From IMG/VR virus record IMGVR_UViG_3300013094_000033, positions 1 to 64,000 of that record: DNA of 64,000 nt. One strand, 5' to 3'. Every line of letters begins with the position of its first letter. The first letter of the stretch is position 1. Of this stretch, positions 34,061-44,422 are shown one piece after another. The position numbers were made by a program, and so were the translations under genes. Source of the DNA: a virus. The notes below the pieces were generated by a model. It saw only the letters and a list, made by a program, of their open reading frames with translations, did no database searches and was not told the origin of the DNA.

Positions 34061-35233
34061 TTATTGTGTTTTTAACAATACAATATCTGCGTTTATACGT
34101 CCATTTAATTTAGTCTCAGTGGCTTTAATCTCATCTAAGAACTTACGTAATTGTATCTTGCCTGCTTTAGCAAACTCTTTCAATTGATCAATTGGCTTAC
34201 GCAATGTTTTGCACACACTTTTAGCTTCGTCGTAGCCTTCGATGCTAGTGCCTTTAACCCGCAATGGGCCTTGCAAACTGTCTGCTACATACTTGCCTAG
34301 CTTTCTAGTTTTAGAATTGTAGATCCACAATTCGTTTGCACCTAAAATATCAACTGGGTTAATACTAATTATTTTAAGAGCTTTGTCTTCTTTGGCGTAC
34401 TTGAGTTTTGCTACAACTTTTTCTTTACTTACTGCCCGTGGAGCACGTAATTTTTTAGTGGCTTTCTTTACGCCTCTATATTGCTCAATATCGTTAAGAA
34501 TACTATCTAAAAACACAAAGATGCGTTTGAAATCTGCCGCTTTGTAATGCTTGTAACCCTCAACTACTTGCTCATCTGCTTTTTCATATGCTAGTTTAAG
34601 TTCATCAAATCTCTTTTGATACACTTCTACATATTTGCTGAGTTGACTTTGTGGAACATTGTTAGCAACCAAAAAGTCATAGGTCTTAAACTTGTAGTCC
34701 TTGCTCTTAATAACTTCATCGTAATGGCCTTCTAGCTCGCCGATTGTTTCGCTAGTTTTTTCATTAAGACGATCCTGAATAGTGGGCACGTATGCTTTGG
34801 GTTTTTCCTCAGCAGTCTCTACCACTTCAGGCTCGGCTAACTCTATAGATTTGTTGATACAATCTGTAATAAACTCAATATGACGTCCACGGAATGGCAT
34901 ACCCACACGATGTGCCATTATAAGACTACATGCTGTCATTGACAAACTTCTGTCAGGACTGCGAATAAACGCACTTATGTCTCGTTTTGTAAACACCGTC
35001 GGTTGTGCTTGCATCCATTCTACTACATGTTTTTTGCAGTCTTTTTGACTGTAATAGTAATTGTAGTAATAAAAACTCTTACGAAGACAATGATCAAAGG
35101 TTTCGTTATCAAATTTTTCTGCACGTTCTGTATCCCACACGGGCTCAGATCCTGTGTACTTTTCGTCTGCAAAAGCACCGCCACGGGGTTTTGCTACTTT
35201 AGTTTTAATTTTGATACCGGCTACTGTGGCCAT
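34061..35233 (-). CDS. Hypothetical conserved phage protein
   Basis: 390 aa, Lys/Glu-rich. It has an aromatic stretch (KSFYYYNYYYSQKDC, residues about 52-66), long helices in the middle (residues 120-240) and a basic C-terminal third (KKATKKLRAPRAVSKEK). No family recognised. SD AAGGAG and a TATATAATA-like box lie upstream. It may bind nucleic acid, judged from charge only. Confidence 0.65.
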   Translation of the reverse strand: MATVAGIKIKTKVAKPRGGAFADEKYTGSEPVWDTERAEKFDNETFDHCLRKSFYYYNYYYSQKDCKKHVVEWMQAQPTVFTKRDISAFIRSPDRSLSMTACSLIMAHRVGMPFRGRHIEFITDCINKSIELAEPEVVETAEEKPKAYVPTIQDRLNEKTSETIGELEGHYDEVIKSKDYKFKTYDFLVANNVPQSQLSKYVEVYQKRFDELKLAYEKADEQVVEGYKHYKAADFKRIFVFLDSILNDIEQYRGVKKATKKLRAPRAVSKEKVVAKLKYAKEDKALKIISINPVDILGANELWIYNSKTRKLGKYVADSLQGPLRVKGTSIEGYDEAKSVCKTLRKPIDQLKEFAKAGKIQLRKFLDEIKATETKLNGRINADIVLLKTQ

Positions 35234-35271
35234 AAATGCTCCTTAACTTGACAATAATACTATTATATAGC

Positions 35272-35298
35272 AAAACCCATTTTTATGCAATGGGTTTT
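35272..35298. terminator. Bidirectional terminator
   Basis: AAAACCCATT/AATGGGTTTT stem with A/T tracts, in the gap between two minus-strand genes, after the stop at 35309. Confidence 0.8.
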
Positions 35299-35308
35299 GT
35301 GTTGTATT

Positions 35309-35587
35309 TTAGCCACGACGTGCGAGCTTTTTGTACACTAGCAACGGCATTTTAATTGCTACATCCAGTGCATTTGCTTTTATACGCAAAGACTCTGCAA
35401 CAGAGTTTACCTCTGCTAGCGTAGATGTATTGGGATTGAGATCTACTAAAAATAGAGCTTTGTTTGCTGTAAACTCTGCGTAAGTATGAGCAACAATACG
35501 TAAAGATATTACATCATTTTTATATGGTGTACGCTTAAAGTTAACTTTTACATATAACTTGTTTGTAGGCATTGCGTTAAACAACAT
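35309..35587 (-). CDS. Small hypothetical protein
   Basis: 92 aa. A beta-like first half (KLYVKVNFKRTPYKNDVISL) is followed by a helical, basic end (VYKKLARRG). The good SD AAGGAG, 5 nt before ATG, supports the start. Function unknown. Confidence 0.6.
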   Translation of the reverse strand: MLFNAMPTNKLYVKVNFKRTPYKNDVISLRIVAHTYAEFTANKALFLVDLNPNTSTLAEVNSVAESLRIKANALDVAIKMPLLVYKKLARRG

Positions 35588-35652
35588 ACGAGCTCCTTTT
35601 TATGGACAAGTATGCATTATACCCGAAATAGTATTTTGGGTCTACCAAAATA

Positions 35653-35946
35653 TTACATCTTTAACAACGAGCCAAATGTTAACTGTTGCTCTAAAACAAC
35701 AAGACTTTTGTCTAAATTTTCAGCAATTTCTGTGTACTTTGGTGTTACTTTTTGATAACGTCTACATTGCACAAATTCATTATCTAATTCATTCCACAAT
35801 CGTGCACAATTAGCCCACATTTTAGTAAGGTTATTATCCCGTAGTCTAAAAGTAACACGACGGGCATCTTCTAATCTGTTGTAAAGTTCTTGTGAATGAT
35901 GCATAACGGTAATTGTACTATAAAAATCATTCTGGGTCAAATCCAT
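35653..35946 (-). CDS. Small hypothetical protein
   Basis: 97 aa, helical and charged (LYNRLEDARRVTFRLRDNN, RLWNELDNEFVQCRRYQK). No known domain. Divergent from the plus-strand neck-like gene, with only 27 nt between their starts. Confidence 0.55.
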   Translation of the reverse strand: MDLTQNDFYSTITVMHHSQELYNRLEDARRVTFRLRDNNLTKMWANCARLWNELDNEFVQCRRYQKVTPKYTEIAENLDKSLVVLEQQLTFGSLLKM

Positions 35947-35973
35947 AAATACTACAATATTAGGATTAGATTT

Positions 35974-37335
35974 ATGGCACGGTTAAGCCTTTGGAAAAAC
36001 GGTAAACACTCAAATGATTATAAGTTTATGGATAGACGCATATCCGAAATGTTTACCATTGGTGGTACTGGAATACTGCTAAACAAATACCTAGGGCCAA
36101 TTGCACAAGGTACACAAATTGCTACTAGTGCTAGTCAGACTACAACATCCGATCCATTGGTTTTTAGTAATACAAATGGTGTTAACATCGGTGACTACGT
36201 GTATGGTAACAACATTCCAGGTGGTACCCAAGTTATCGTAAAATCAGCTACGTCTGTTACTCTAAGTGCAAATACATCTGCACTAGTAGGGACTGGGTCT
36301 ACAATCGGATTTAGCGCAGATGCTACCCAACCTAGTTACACAAATCAAAGTGAACTAAACATACAAGACTTGTTATGGCAAGAAAATCGTGATCGAAAAT
36401 ATGATACAAACGTATATCAAATGCGTGGTATCTACCAACGTGCAGATCAAGATTTTGATCTAAGCCAATTTGGCCTGTTCCTACAAACTGGTACTATTTT
36501 TATGGTGTTTCATTTGCGTGACATGGTTGATTTAATAGGTCGTAAACTAATGTCAGGCGATGTGCTTGAACTGCAACATTTAAAAGATTACGATGCATTA
36601 AACGGCGATTTACCAGCGGCACTAAAAAGATATTATGTAGTTGGCGATGCTAGTTTTGCCGCAGAAGGATTTAGCCCAACTTGGTGGCCACACTTATGGC
36701 GTGTTAAACTTAATCCGTTAGTAGACAGTCAAGAATACAAAGATATTCTTAACAATATTGCAGCCAGTGACACTACTACAACACCAGTGGGACAAATTTT
36801 ATCTACTTACAATGAATATTTAAACATCAATGAAAGTACAATAGCCCAAGCAGAAGTTGATGTACCATTAAGCGGGTACGATACTACACCGTACTACTCA
36901 TTGCCAGATCCAAGTATTGTAACTGGTGATATTACATCTGACTCAGGCGAGATTACCGCTGACAGTATTGATTTAACATCCGACAGTATCATTACAACTC
37001 CTGCTTACAAAATAAGCGGATACTTAACAGGTGACGGTACTCCGCCAAACAGTATTACATGCGGCACAGGAATATCATTCCCAACTAATCCAATCAATGG
37101 AGAGTATTTTTTACGCCTTGATTATCTGCCAAACAGATTATTCAGATTCAATGGTCAGTATTGGTTACGAATAGAAGATTCAGTACGTACAAACATCACC
37201 CCAGGTGATACAAATAATAAGACAATGCGCGAGGGTTATGTAAATAACACTAACACATACACAGACTCGCAAGGTGTAGTACACAAAGAAAGACAGTCCC
37301 TTAGTGAAGCATTGACTCCTAAGGCAGACAATTAA
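35974..37335 (+). CDS. Virion neck/structural protein (gp14-position)
   Basis: 453 aa from ATG 35974 (preceded by AGGA). An in-frame start 26 codons upstream overlaps the divergent gene and is less likely. MARLSLWKNGKHSNDYKFMD begins a conserved N terminus. The core DFDLSQFGLFL, HLRDMVDLIGRK, MSGDVLEL and GFSPTWWPHLWRVK is typical of a structural protein in marine T4-like phages. It has similarities to gp14 neck proteins (RxGDLIxLP-like). It sits next to gp15 on the same strand, the T4 14-15 order. Confidence 0.65.
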   Translation: MARLSLWKNGKHSNDYKFMDRRISEMFTIGGTGILLNKYLGPIAQGTQIATSASQTTTSDPLVFSNTNGVNIGDYVYGNNIPGGTQVIVKSATSVTLSANTSALVGTGSTIGFSADATQPSYTNQSELNIQDLLWQENRDRKYDTNVYQMRGIYQRADQDFDLSQFGLFLQTGTIFMVFHLRDMVDLIGRKLMSGDVLELQHLKDYDALNGDLPAALKRYYVVGDASFAAEGFSPTWWPHLWRVKLNPLVDSQEYKDILNNIAASDTTTTPVGQILSTYNEYLNINESTIAQAEVDVPLSGYDTTPYYSLPDPSIVTGDITSDSGEITADSIDLTSDSIITTPAYKISGYLTGDGTPPNSITCGTGISFPTNPINGEYFLRLDYLPNRLFRFNGQYWLRIEDSVRTNITPGDTNNKTMREGYVNNTNTYTDSQGVVHKERQSLSEALTPKADN

Positions 37336-37344
37336 AGGATTATA

Positions 37345-38733
37345 ATGGCCGGACTAGTACAATTTGCTTACGATGGGCAAATCAGAAGATTTGTTATACA
37401 GTTTATACGTATGCTTTCAAACTTCCAAGTTGAGTTTGGACAAGACACTTCTGGTGCTATTGCATTGCAAACCATTCCAGTCTATTACGGAGATGTTAGT
37501 CGCCAGGCTGCAGTCATATTAAAAAATAACAGCGAAAACACATTAAATGCAGTACCAGCAATGGCCACATATATTTCTGCGTTAACATATGATCGTCAAC
37601 GCCTACAAAATCCCTATTACGAAAATACATTAACACTAAGAGAACGTGAGTACAACGAAAATACCGGAACATACAGTAGCGTACAAAATGGTATTTTTAC
37701 AGTTGAGCGATTAATGCCAGCTCCATATAAACTACAAATGAAAGTAGATATATGGACTAGTAATACTGAACAAAAACATCAAATTGTTGAGCAAATTGCT
37801 CCACTGTTTAATCCTTCGTTAGAAATACAAAGCACAGACAATTATGTTGATTGGACTAGTTTAAGTGTAGTAGAATTAATTGATATTTCTTATACAAATA
37901 GAAGTGTGCCCACCGGCAGCGACGACACCACAATTGATATTGCTACATTAACTTTTGAAATGCCAATTTGGATAAGTTTACCGGCTAAGGTTAAACAGGG
38001 CGGAGTTATTACACAAATTATTGCCAGTATATACGATGAAAACGGATCCATTACCGCAGACAATTATACAGCCGGTGTGTCGTCACTTCAGAGAATTACT
38101 CCACTAAATGCAGGAATTACATTTATCGGAAATGTACTAACACTATACAAAGACAATACAAATGCTGTTGGCGATACTGTATATGGCACAAAAATGCGTT
38201 GGGCAGATCTTGTTAACATATATGGTAAGCCATTAACAAATGGCATTTCACAGGTAAGATTAACATTTCCATTCCCCGATCAATATGGATTCCATGAGAT
38301 TGTAGGCACAGTAGCATACGATCCCACTGATGCAACACAACTATTGTTTACCACTATTGCACAAACATTGCCTGCAAACACATTGGATGCTGTGAGTGCA
38401 ATCATTGATCCAACTACAGTTACCGTAAACAGTAATATTTTAAGTCCAGCTACAGGAACAAGATATTTAATCTTAAGACCAATTGGTGATGCAAACACTA
38501 CATCGGCCGTGGCATGGGCAGGCACCGCAGGATCTAATTTATTAGCAAATGCAAATGACATTATAGAGTGGAACGGCACTGAGTGGACTGTAGCATTTGA
38601 AAGTCAAACTAATCCTGGTGTTCAATATGTAACAAACTTAAACACCACAGTACAATATCGTTGGACTGGCACTGAGTGGATTAAGAGCTACGAAGGATTA
38701 TACAAGGCCGGAAATTGGAGTTTGGTGCTGTAA
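37345..38733 (+). CDS. 15: Tail sheath stabiliser / completion protein gp15
   Basis: 462 aa; T4 gp15 is 272. The first ~225 residues match gp15 in order: YDGQIRRFVIQFIRMLSNFQV, TIPVYYGD, MPAPYKLQMKVDIWTSN, QIVEQIAPLFNPSLEI and DIATLTFEMPIWISLP. The C-terminal ~230 residues are an extension of unknown role, with two WNGTEW/WTGTEW motifs near the end. gp15 caps the tail and joins it to the neck. Confidence 0.85.
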   Translation: MAGLVQFAYDGQIRRFVIQFIRMLSNFQVEFGQDTSGAIALQTIPVYYGDVSRQAAVILKNNSENTLNAVPAMATYISALTYDRQRLQNPYYENTLTLREREYNENTGTYSSVQNGIFTVERLMPAPYKLQMKVDIWTSNTEQKHQIVEQIAPLFNPSLEIQSTDNYVDWTSLSVVELIDISYTNRSVPTGSDDTTIDIATLTFEMPIWISLPAKVKQGGVITQIIASIYDENGSITADNYTAGVSSLQRITPLNAGITFIGNVLTLYKDNTNAVGDTVYGTKMRWADLVNIYGKPLTNGISQVRLTFPFPDQYGFHEIVGTVAYDPTDATQLLFTTIAQTLPANTLDAVSAIIDPTTVTVNSNILSPATGTRYLILRPIGDANTTSAVAWAGTAGSNLLANANDIIEWNGTEWTVAFESQTNPGVQYVTNLNTTVQYRWTGTEWIKSYEGLYKAGNWSLVL

Positions 38734-39161
38734 TGACTGACCACACAGAAGGTTGTGGAGCATTAATATATGCTAAAACAACCAATCGATATCTTTTCTT
38801 ATTAAGAAATAAAAGCAAGCATGCTGGCTCATGGGGTATAGTAGGCGGTAAGATTGAGCGTGGCGAAAGTGTTATGCAGGGATTGGTTAGGGAAATACAA
38901 GAAGAAATTGGTATTGATTATACTAATAAAAAATTTATTCCCTTAGAAACATTTACAGCCGACAATCGTAAATTTGTATATTACACATTTCTAATAGGTG
39001 TAGATGAAGAATTTGTACCTAAGCTCAATGACGAGCATCGTGGATATTGTTGGGTAAACTTAGATGATTATCCTAGACCTTTGCATCCAGGATTATGGAG
39101 AAGTTTTAATTTTGATATTGTTAAAAAGAAAATTAAAACTTTAGAATCAATATTGAATTAA
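38733..39161 (+). CDS. Nudix hydrolase
   Basis: 142 aa from the ATG that overlaps the gp15 stop (TAATG). The complete Nudix box GGKIERGESVMQGLVREIQE followed by EIGI satisfies Gx5Ex7REUxEExGU. The lead-in RYLFLLRNKSKHAGSWGIVGG is typical of nucleoside-diphosphate-X hydrolases. It may clean up or recycle nucleotides or cofactors. An upstream TTG start (38715) is possible. The 3' end overlaps the convergent gene by 4 nt. Confidence 0.88.
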   Translation: MTDHTEGCGALIYAKTTNRYLFLLRNKSKHAGSWGIVGGKIERGESVMQGLVREIQEEIGIDYTNKKFIPLETFTADNRKFVYYTFLIGVDEEFVPKLNDEHRGYCWVNLDDYPRPLHPGLWRSFNFDIVKKKIKTLESILN

Positions 39162-39907
39162 CTAATAAAGCCAATGTCGGCTTCTAGTACAAAATCTCTA
39201 TAATCAATTTGTCTGAAATTAACTAAACCAGATAACGATTCTGGAACTGAGTATGTTTTAGCTGGAACTATTCTAATAAATTCTACATCAGAATATGTAG
39301 TCATAATAATATGCAATGCTTTTATCCAGATGTCATGATTCTGATGTTCTGATTCTGGTAGATAGCCGTTTGTATTTTTATAGATATTGTTGACTTTACC
39401 AGCCATATCGTATCCATCATAGCCCATCATAAAAATCTTTTTATGTCCATCAAAGCAAGCCAAATACACAGCAAGTGAACCGGCATCCCAAGGAATATTT
39501 TGTGGTATTAAATAAAACTTACCTGGATAGTCTAATAGGTAAGGAGCATTTGCATAAACAATATGCTCAGATGGATATGTCAATTTGGCAATTTCTTCGA
39601 CGATATCATCACCTGTTGCTACTAAAAAGTCAGGAGCAAAATCTCTATATAACGCATTACATCCGTAACTTTGTAAACTGTTTTCTCCACCCAGACCTGC
39701 TTTGTGACCTGAAATAAATCTGAGATCAAAGTTTGCACGAGATTCACCATTGGCAATTGCAATAGCTTGTGTAGTTGTAAAAGTATTAAACACACTATTA
39801 GCAATGTATTCAGTTTCAGGTGTCCACTCACTGTTACTTAATGTCATAGTTGTAACAATCGTTTCTCCTGCGTAATTGCTACGATATAATTGTTTTAGTT
39901 TTTGCAT
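39158..39907 (-). CDS. Hypothetical enzyme, MptE/DUF115-like
   Basis: 249 aa from ATG 39907, right after the fibre gene stop; a TTG at 39934 would add 9 residues. The order IANGESRANFDL, GHKAGLGGENSLQSYGCNALYRDF, PDFLVATGDD and KKIFMMGYDGYDM resembles the MptE/DUF115-like fold found near surface-glycan and flagellin-modification genes. It may modify fibre or host glycans; assignment is tentative. Confidence 0.6.
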   Translation of the reverse strand: MQKLKQLYRSNYAGETIVTTMTLSNSEWTPETEYIANSVFNTFTTTQAIAIANGESRANFDLRFISGHKAGLGGENSLQSYGCNALYRDFAPDFLVATGDDIVEEIAKLTYPSEHIVYANAPYLLDYPGKFYLIPQNIPWDAGSLAVYLACFDGHKKIFMMGYDGYDMAGKVNNIYKNTNGYLPESEHQNHDIWIKALHIIMTTYSDVEFIRIVPAKTYSVPESLSGLVNFRQIDYRDFVLEADIGFIS

Positions 39908-39908
39908 A

Positions 39909-41909
39909 TTAATGTTTTCCAACAACCACTTCAATGGTTTCTATATTATTAGTATTTATTGCGGCTAGTGCTTTGCCGATTACACACCCTGGCACAAATT
40001 TACTGTTATCAATTGCTTGTGCAACACCCGGAATTGAACTTGTTACTAGTACTTGTCCTTTTTTAACAGGCCCAAGCACTCTACAGGGAACACGACCTTG
40101 CAATGCTACTGGTAATCCAGTTGCTGTTGAATTCATCAAATAAGCTGGGTCTGTTGAAATAATTCCTGCAACAGCTGGGTCATGATCAATGGTCGTTACT
40201 GTGATTTCAGCTGGGCCACCAAAAACAACAACAGTACCAGGATCATACTCTCCGTCGGCGGCATAATTTTCTGCTAAGTCAGCGTATTGTGCATGAGATG
40301 CTGTACCGTAAATTGTTCCCCACCAAGCGGTAGTACTACCAAGATTATACGATGTATTTGCACTAGGAGTTACTGTTCCTGTAATTGAAATTGATGCCGT
40401 ACCAACAGTAATTTGATATGTACTTGAGTTGCCACCGCCACGAATATTAACTGAACCGCCAGTCCAAGAACTTAAATAAGTATTCTTATCAGTTTGCCCC
40501 ATTAGCAGACCGTACTCACTGCCACTCATACCAGCTTGTTGAACAGTATTGTATGTGCTATTTCCTGGCCATGAACCAATGAATATATTGCCGCCAGTTA
40601 AGCTATTTGTGCCTGCGGCTAGTGCACCTGTTAATGTAAGTCCAGCAAATGATGGGCTAGCTGAAGTTTGTAAATTTTGTGGAGTACCTATTGTAACAGT
40701 TTGGCCACTGGCACTAGCAGTTACACCATTTGTTCCAGCAAATGTTAATGTCTGTGTTAATAAAGATACACTACCTGTACCAGACGTTCCAGCAATCGGA
40801 AGAGTTGAACTTACTGTAGCTGTTGAGATACTAGAAATTCTACCAAAAGTGTCTGTGGTAATAACTGGAATAGCAGTTGCCGATCCAGTGGTAACTGCAC
40901 CCGGTCCAGTGATAGTCAAAGAAACTGCTGTACCAGAAATTGTTAAGTTGCCGGACCCAGATGATGTTGACAATACACGGTTGCCACTGTCGTATACTGA
41001 TCCGATGTAAGCGGCACCAGTAACTCCTAAACCTCCATTAACAACTAATGCACCAGTGGTTGTACTAGTACTCGTTGTGCCGGATTGTGCAACAATGTTA
41101 CCAAGAGAAGTAGTTGTGCCACCAGTATATAAAGATCCAGAAATTGATGCCCCACCAGTGACTTGTAAAGCGCCTGTTGCTACGCCAGTTGCAGCAACAC
41201 CACTTGCAGCAATCACATTTGCTGTTGTTAATATTTTATTTGATGCTATTGCTGTGTTAGTATTAATATTGCCAGACATTGATATGCCTGCCAAAGTTGT
41301 AAGACCAGTTACCGACAGTGAACCAGTATCAACAATACTTGTTGTTATGTATTCAGTTACCTGTTGATAAGTGTTGCCCTGTACAATTAAATTACCTTGT
41401 ACTGTTACGTTTCCGCCAGCATATACATTACCTCCAACGCCTAACCCTCCGTATATAGTAACAGCACCGGTACTGCTACTTATAGAAGGAATTGTATTGG
41501 CAAATATAGTAGCGTAAGGTACCGCACCACCGGCAAAACCACCTGACGCTGTCCAATATACTTTTGTTCCGTCTGATGCTAAAATTGATCCAGGAAATCC
41601 AATATTGCCATTTACATATATCCCAGCATTGTTAATCATCAATACATTACCAACGCTTACATTAGCATAATTTTGAACTGTAACATTGCTGTTTGTTACG
41701 CCAGAATTTGCAGTAATGGCATACATGAAACTTTGACTAGATTCATTCCAATAAAATGCCGCATTTGGAACTAAGCCGTTTGCACGATTCATAATAAAGC
41801 CAACATCCACATTGGCTTGGGTTGATGCTTGGTGCAACACCGTCAGCGGGTCCATAAAATACTCTACATTAGTATCTAAGTCCCATATTTTTGGTCTAGT
41901 TAATCCCAT
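39909..41909 (-). CDS. Tail fibre/adhesin with YADLAE C-terminal domain
   Basis: 666 aa. The N-terminal part MGLTRPKIWDLDTNVEYFMDP is specific. Residues about 100-500 are Gly/Thr/Ser/Asn-rich with recurring TSTTTGALVV-GGLGV blocks typical of beta-helical fibres. The C-terminal ~130 residues (YADLAENYAADGEYDPGTVV...VIGKAL..IEVVVG) are shared with the next fibre gene and are common at phage fibre ends. Likely receptor binding. TAAATA late core upstream. Confidence 0.8.
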   Translation of the reverse strand: MGLTRPKIWDLDTNVEYFMDPLTVLHQASTQANVDVGFIMNRANGLVPNAAFYWNESSQSFMYAITANSGVTNSNVTVQNYANVSVGNVLMINNAGIYVNGNIGFPGSILASDGTKVYWTASGGFAGGAVPYATIFANTIPSISSSTGAVTIYGGLGVGGNVYAGGNVTVQGNLIVQGNTYQQVTEYITTSIVDTGSLSVTGLTTLAGISMSGNINTNTAIASNKILTTANVIAASGVAATGVATGALQVTGGASISGSLYTGGTTTSLGNIVAQSGTTSTSTTTGALVVNGGLGVTGAAYIGSVYDSGNRVLSTSSGSGNLTISGTAVSLTITGPGAVTTGSATAIPVITTDTFGRISSISTATVSSTLPIAGTSGTGSVSLLTQTLTFAGTNGVTASASGQTVTIGTPQNLQTSASPSFAGLTLTGALAAGTNSLTGGNIFIGSWPGNSTYNTVQQAGMSGSEYGLLMGQTDKNTYLSSWTGGSVNIRGGGNSSTYQITVGTASISITGTVTPSANTSYNLGSTTAWWGTIYGTASHAQYADLAENYAADGEYDPGTVVVFGGPAEITVTTIDHDPAVAGIISTDPAYLMNSTATGLPVALQGRVPCRVLGPVKKGQVLVTSSIPGVAQAIDNSKFVPGCVIGKALAAINTNNIETIEVVVGKH

Positions 41910-41945
41910 TTTATAATCCGTATTGTTCAGTATTTATGAAAAAAT

Positions 41946-41967
41946 AAAAGGGCCCAATGGCCCTTTT
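41946..41967. terminator. Bidirectional terminator between fibre genes
   Basis: AAAAGGGCC-CAAT-GGCCCTTTT, a strong hairpin with A/T tracts, between two minus-strand fibre genes. Confidence 0.9.
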
Positions 41968-41986
41968 AAATTTAGCTACGGTAGAA

Positions 41987-44371
41987 TTATACTCTACCAA
42001 CAACTACTTCGATAACTGCTTTTCCAGTACTTGGGTAGTCCTGCAAGGCTTTACCAATTACTGATCCAACTGCGGGATTATTACTGGCTTTAGCAAATCC
42101 AAAACCAGCACTTACCATTAAATCGCCCTTCTTAACGGGTCCGATAATCTGGCATGGAACACGCCCTTGTAGTGCTAGTGGCACAACTGTTGCACCAGTT
42201 AGCCCGCCATTCATCAAGTGAGCTGGGTTAGTAGAAACGATACCTGCTACAGAAGTAGTATCTGCATCAGCTACAGTTACTTCAGCTGAGCCACCAAACA
42301 TTAATACTGTACCTGCAGAATATGTTTTGTCAGCTTGGTAGTTCTCTGCCAAGTCAGCGTATAGTGCATGAGTTGATGTACCGTATATATTATTAAACCA
42401 AGCACTTGTACTACCTATGTTAACGCTTGCGTTAGCAGTTGGCAATATTGTACTAGTGGCATTAATTGTTCCGCCAACAAATAGTGCTCCGCCAATACCA
42501 GTACCGCCAGTAACAACCAATGCACCCGTTGTGGTACTTGAACTAGATGTTGAATTAGCAACCAACAAGTTACCCAAAGATCCACCAGCAGGAGTAGTGC
42601 CTGCCCAGTTAACGGTATTAGATGGTTGCGAAGTTAATCCATCAAATAACTGATAATATCCAGTTGAGTGATTTTTAGCAAAACCAGTATAAACGTTACC
42701 AGCACCGTTGTAGTAAGATCCAACTAAACCTAAGTCATATGAGTTGCCAGGATTTAAGTTACCAACGAACACAATTGGACTTTGCACCGCTAAGTTTTGT
42801 GTAGTAACAGTTGTACCTGAACCACCAAAACTAATATTACCGTTAATGAAAACATTACCACCAACGTTAACGTTACCTTGTACACCTAAACCACCTGCAA
42901 TACGCATAGCACCAGTTGTTGTACTAGTTGATGTTGTGGCAATATTAACTGTAATACCAGCTGGTGCGCCTGCACGACTAGTACCAGTAATACGCATACG
43001 TTCGTGACCAGTGGTAAAACCACCTGTAGTAAACACAATATCGTTTTGTACACCGGATGAGTCTGTGGAAATAAAGATACTACCATTACCAGTTGTACCG
43101 CGTGGCGCACTCATGAAAATGTAGCCATCGTCTGGTCCAGTAATACCGTATTGACTTGCACTAAATTGTCCACCAGTGATACCCAAGTCAATCCAACCAT
43201 TTAAATTATCGCCGTTGGCACTATAAGCAATCAAGTCAGTACTTGAACCGGATCCATATCCATAATTCTTAAGTGCAAACTGTTGGAAGTTCGTAGTATT
43301 ACCAGTGAACACACCCGAAGCATTTGTCAGGCCATTGTAAATTTGCACAACTGCTGCAGATGAATTATGCGATGCAGCAGTAGTACCTCCTGCGGCACGA
43401 GCAATTCCTGTAAATTGAATGTTACCTGTGTTATATACCACACCAGTATAGTTAATTAGCTCACTGTCAATTTGAATTTGTCCATATGGATAAAACCCGT
43501 AAATATCCGGACCATTGAAATAATAATTACTTGTTACTCGGTTACCAATTGATGCTGCATTACCATTGTCAGTTGAATACGCCCAAGGTCCTGTTTGATT
43601 ACTAAAGTTTTGATATAAAGTATGATTAATAGTAATCGGTGAAGTTGACGAATTATTAACTGACGTTGTTAGCCCACCAATTAATGTGTTATTGTTATCA
43701 GTGTCTGGTGCGTTTGTACCTTGATATACAACGCCCATTTGCGAATACAAATTACCAACTACATATAAACCGTCATTTGGCACAATCTGAGCTTGAATAA
43801 CTGCGTTTGATGCGCCAAAACCGCCGGCTGAGAATTTAATAATACCATTCATTGCACTAGCTTGGTCTGTTGCTAGCACCAGATTACCACCAATTGCTGC
43901 AGAGTTACTTGCAAATACCGGAGCTGATGCTAAAATATAAGCATCGCCAGCATTAGTAATAATAAATCCAGAATTTGTATAGCCTGAACTTTCAATACCC
44001 ATATCAATGTAGCCAGTTAGATTATCGCCTAAATCACTGTATGCAATAAAGTCTGCAGATGCGCTGGGTCCATTGCTAGGATTATGTACAACCACTTGCA
44101 CAAATGCGTTGACGTTTTTACTTACAACTAGTTCTGCATCTGATAAGGGAGTAGATTGCCCGTTGGTAGAGTTAGTTGAGTGCGATCCATTGGTTATAAA
44201 CGATTGTGCTGTGTTGTCAGTACTAACAGTAATGTTACCTGCTGTGACATTGATGTCTGAGCTTAAATTACTCGGACTTGTACTTGTACTGGTAATTGCG
44301 CCATTACCTGCCCAAATTGTTGTTGGTCCTACTTGAAGACCGTTTTGTACTACGAAATTACTATTTGCCAT
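41987..44371 (-). CDS. Tail fibre/adhesin, paralogue
   Basis: 794 aa. MANSNFVVQNGLQVGP starts a repetitive Asn/Gly/Thr/Ser-rich shaft. It has two related DYIDMGIESSGY/LNGWIDLGITG-type modules and TSTSTTTGAMRIAGGLGV blocks. The C-terminal YADLAENYQADKTYSAGTV...VIGKAL domain matches the neighbouring fibre. Probably an alternative or co-assembled receptor-binding protein. SD AAGGAAA upstream. Confidence 0.8.
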   Translation of the reverse strand: MANSNFVVQNGLQVGPTTIWAGNGAITSTSTSPSNLSSDINVTAGNITVSTDNTAQSFITNGSHSTNSTNGQSTPLSDAELVVSKNVNAFVQVVVHNPSNGPSASADFIAYSDLGDNLTGYIDMGIESSGYTNSGFIITNAGDAYILASAPVFASNSAAIGGNLVLATDQASAMNGIIKFSAGGFGASNAVIQAQIVPNDGLYVVGNLYSQMGVVYQGTNAPDTDNNNTLIGGLTTSVNNSSTSPITINHTLYQNFSNQTGPWAYSTDNGNAASIGNRVTSNYYFNGPDIYGFYPYGQIQIDSELINYTGVVYNTGNIQFTGIARAAGGTTAASHNSSAAVVQIYNGLTNASGVFTGNTTNFQQFALKNYGYGSGSSTDLIAYSANGDNLNGWIDLGITGGQFSASQYGITGPDDGYIFMSAPRGTTGNGSIFISTDSSGVQNDIVFTTGGFTTGHERMRITGTSRAGAPAGITVNIATTSTSTTTGAMRIAGGLGVQGNVNVGGNVFINGNISFGGSGTTVTTQNLAVQSPIVFVGNLNPGNSYDLGLVGSYYNGAGNVYTGFAKNHSTGYYQLFDGLTSQPSNTVNWAGTTPAGGSLGNLLVANSTSSSSTTTGALVVTGGTGIGGALFVGGTINATSTILPTANASVNIGSTSAWFNNIYGTSTHALYADLAENYQADKTYSAGTVLMFGGSAEVTVADADTTSVAGIVSTNPAHLMNGGLTGATVVPLALQGRVPCQIIGPVKKGDLMVSAGFGFAKASNNPAVGSVIGKALQDYPSTGKAVIEVVVGRV

Positions 44372-44422
44372 TTTTGTTTTCCTTTGGTTCCATATTCCCC
44401 AATAAAGGCTTTTACATTCCTA

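Noticed and set aside
35896-35973. Upstream start of the neck-like protein
   Set aside because: The extension overlaps the divergent gene's coding region and lacks family similarity; MARLSLWKNGK is the usual N terminus.
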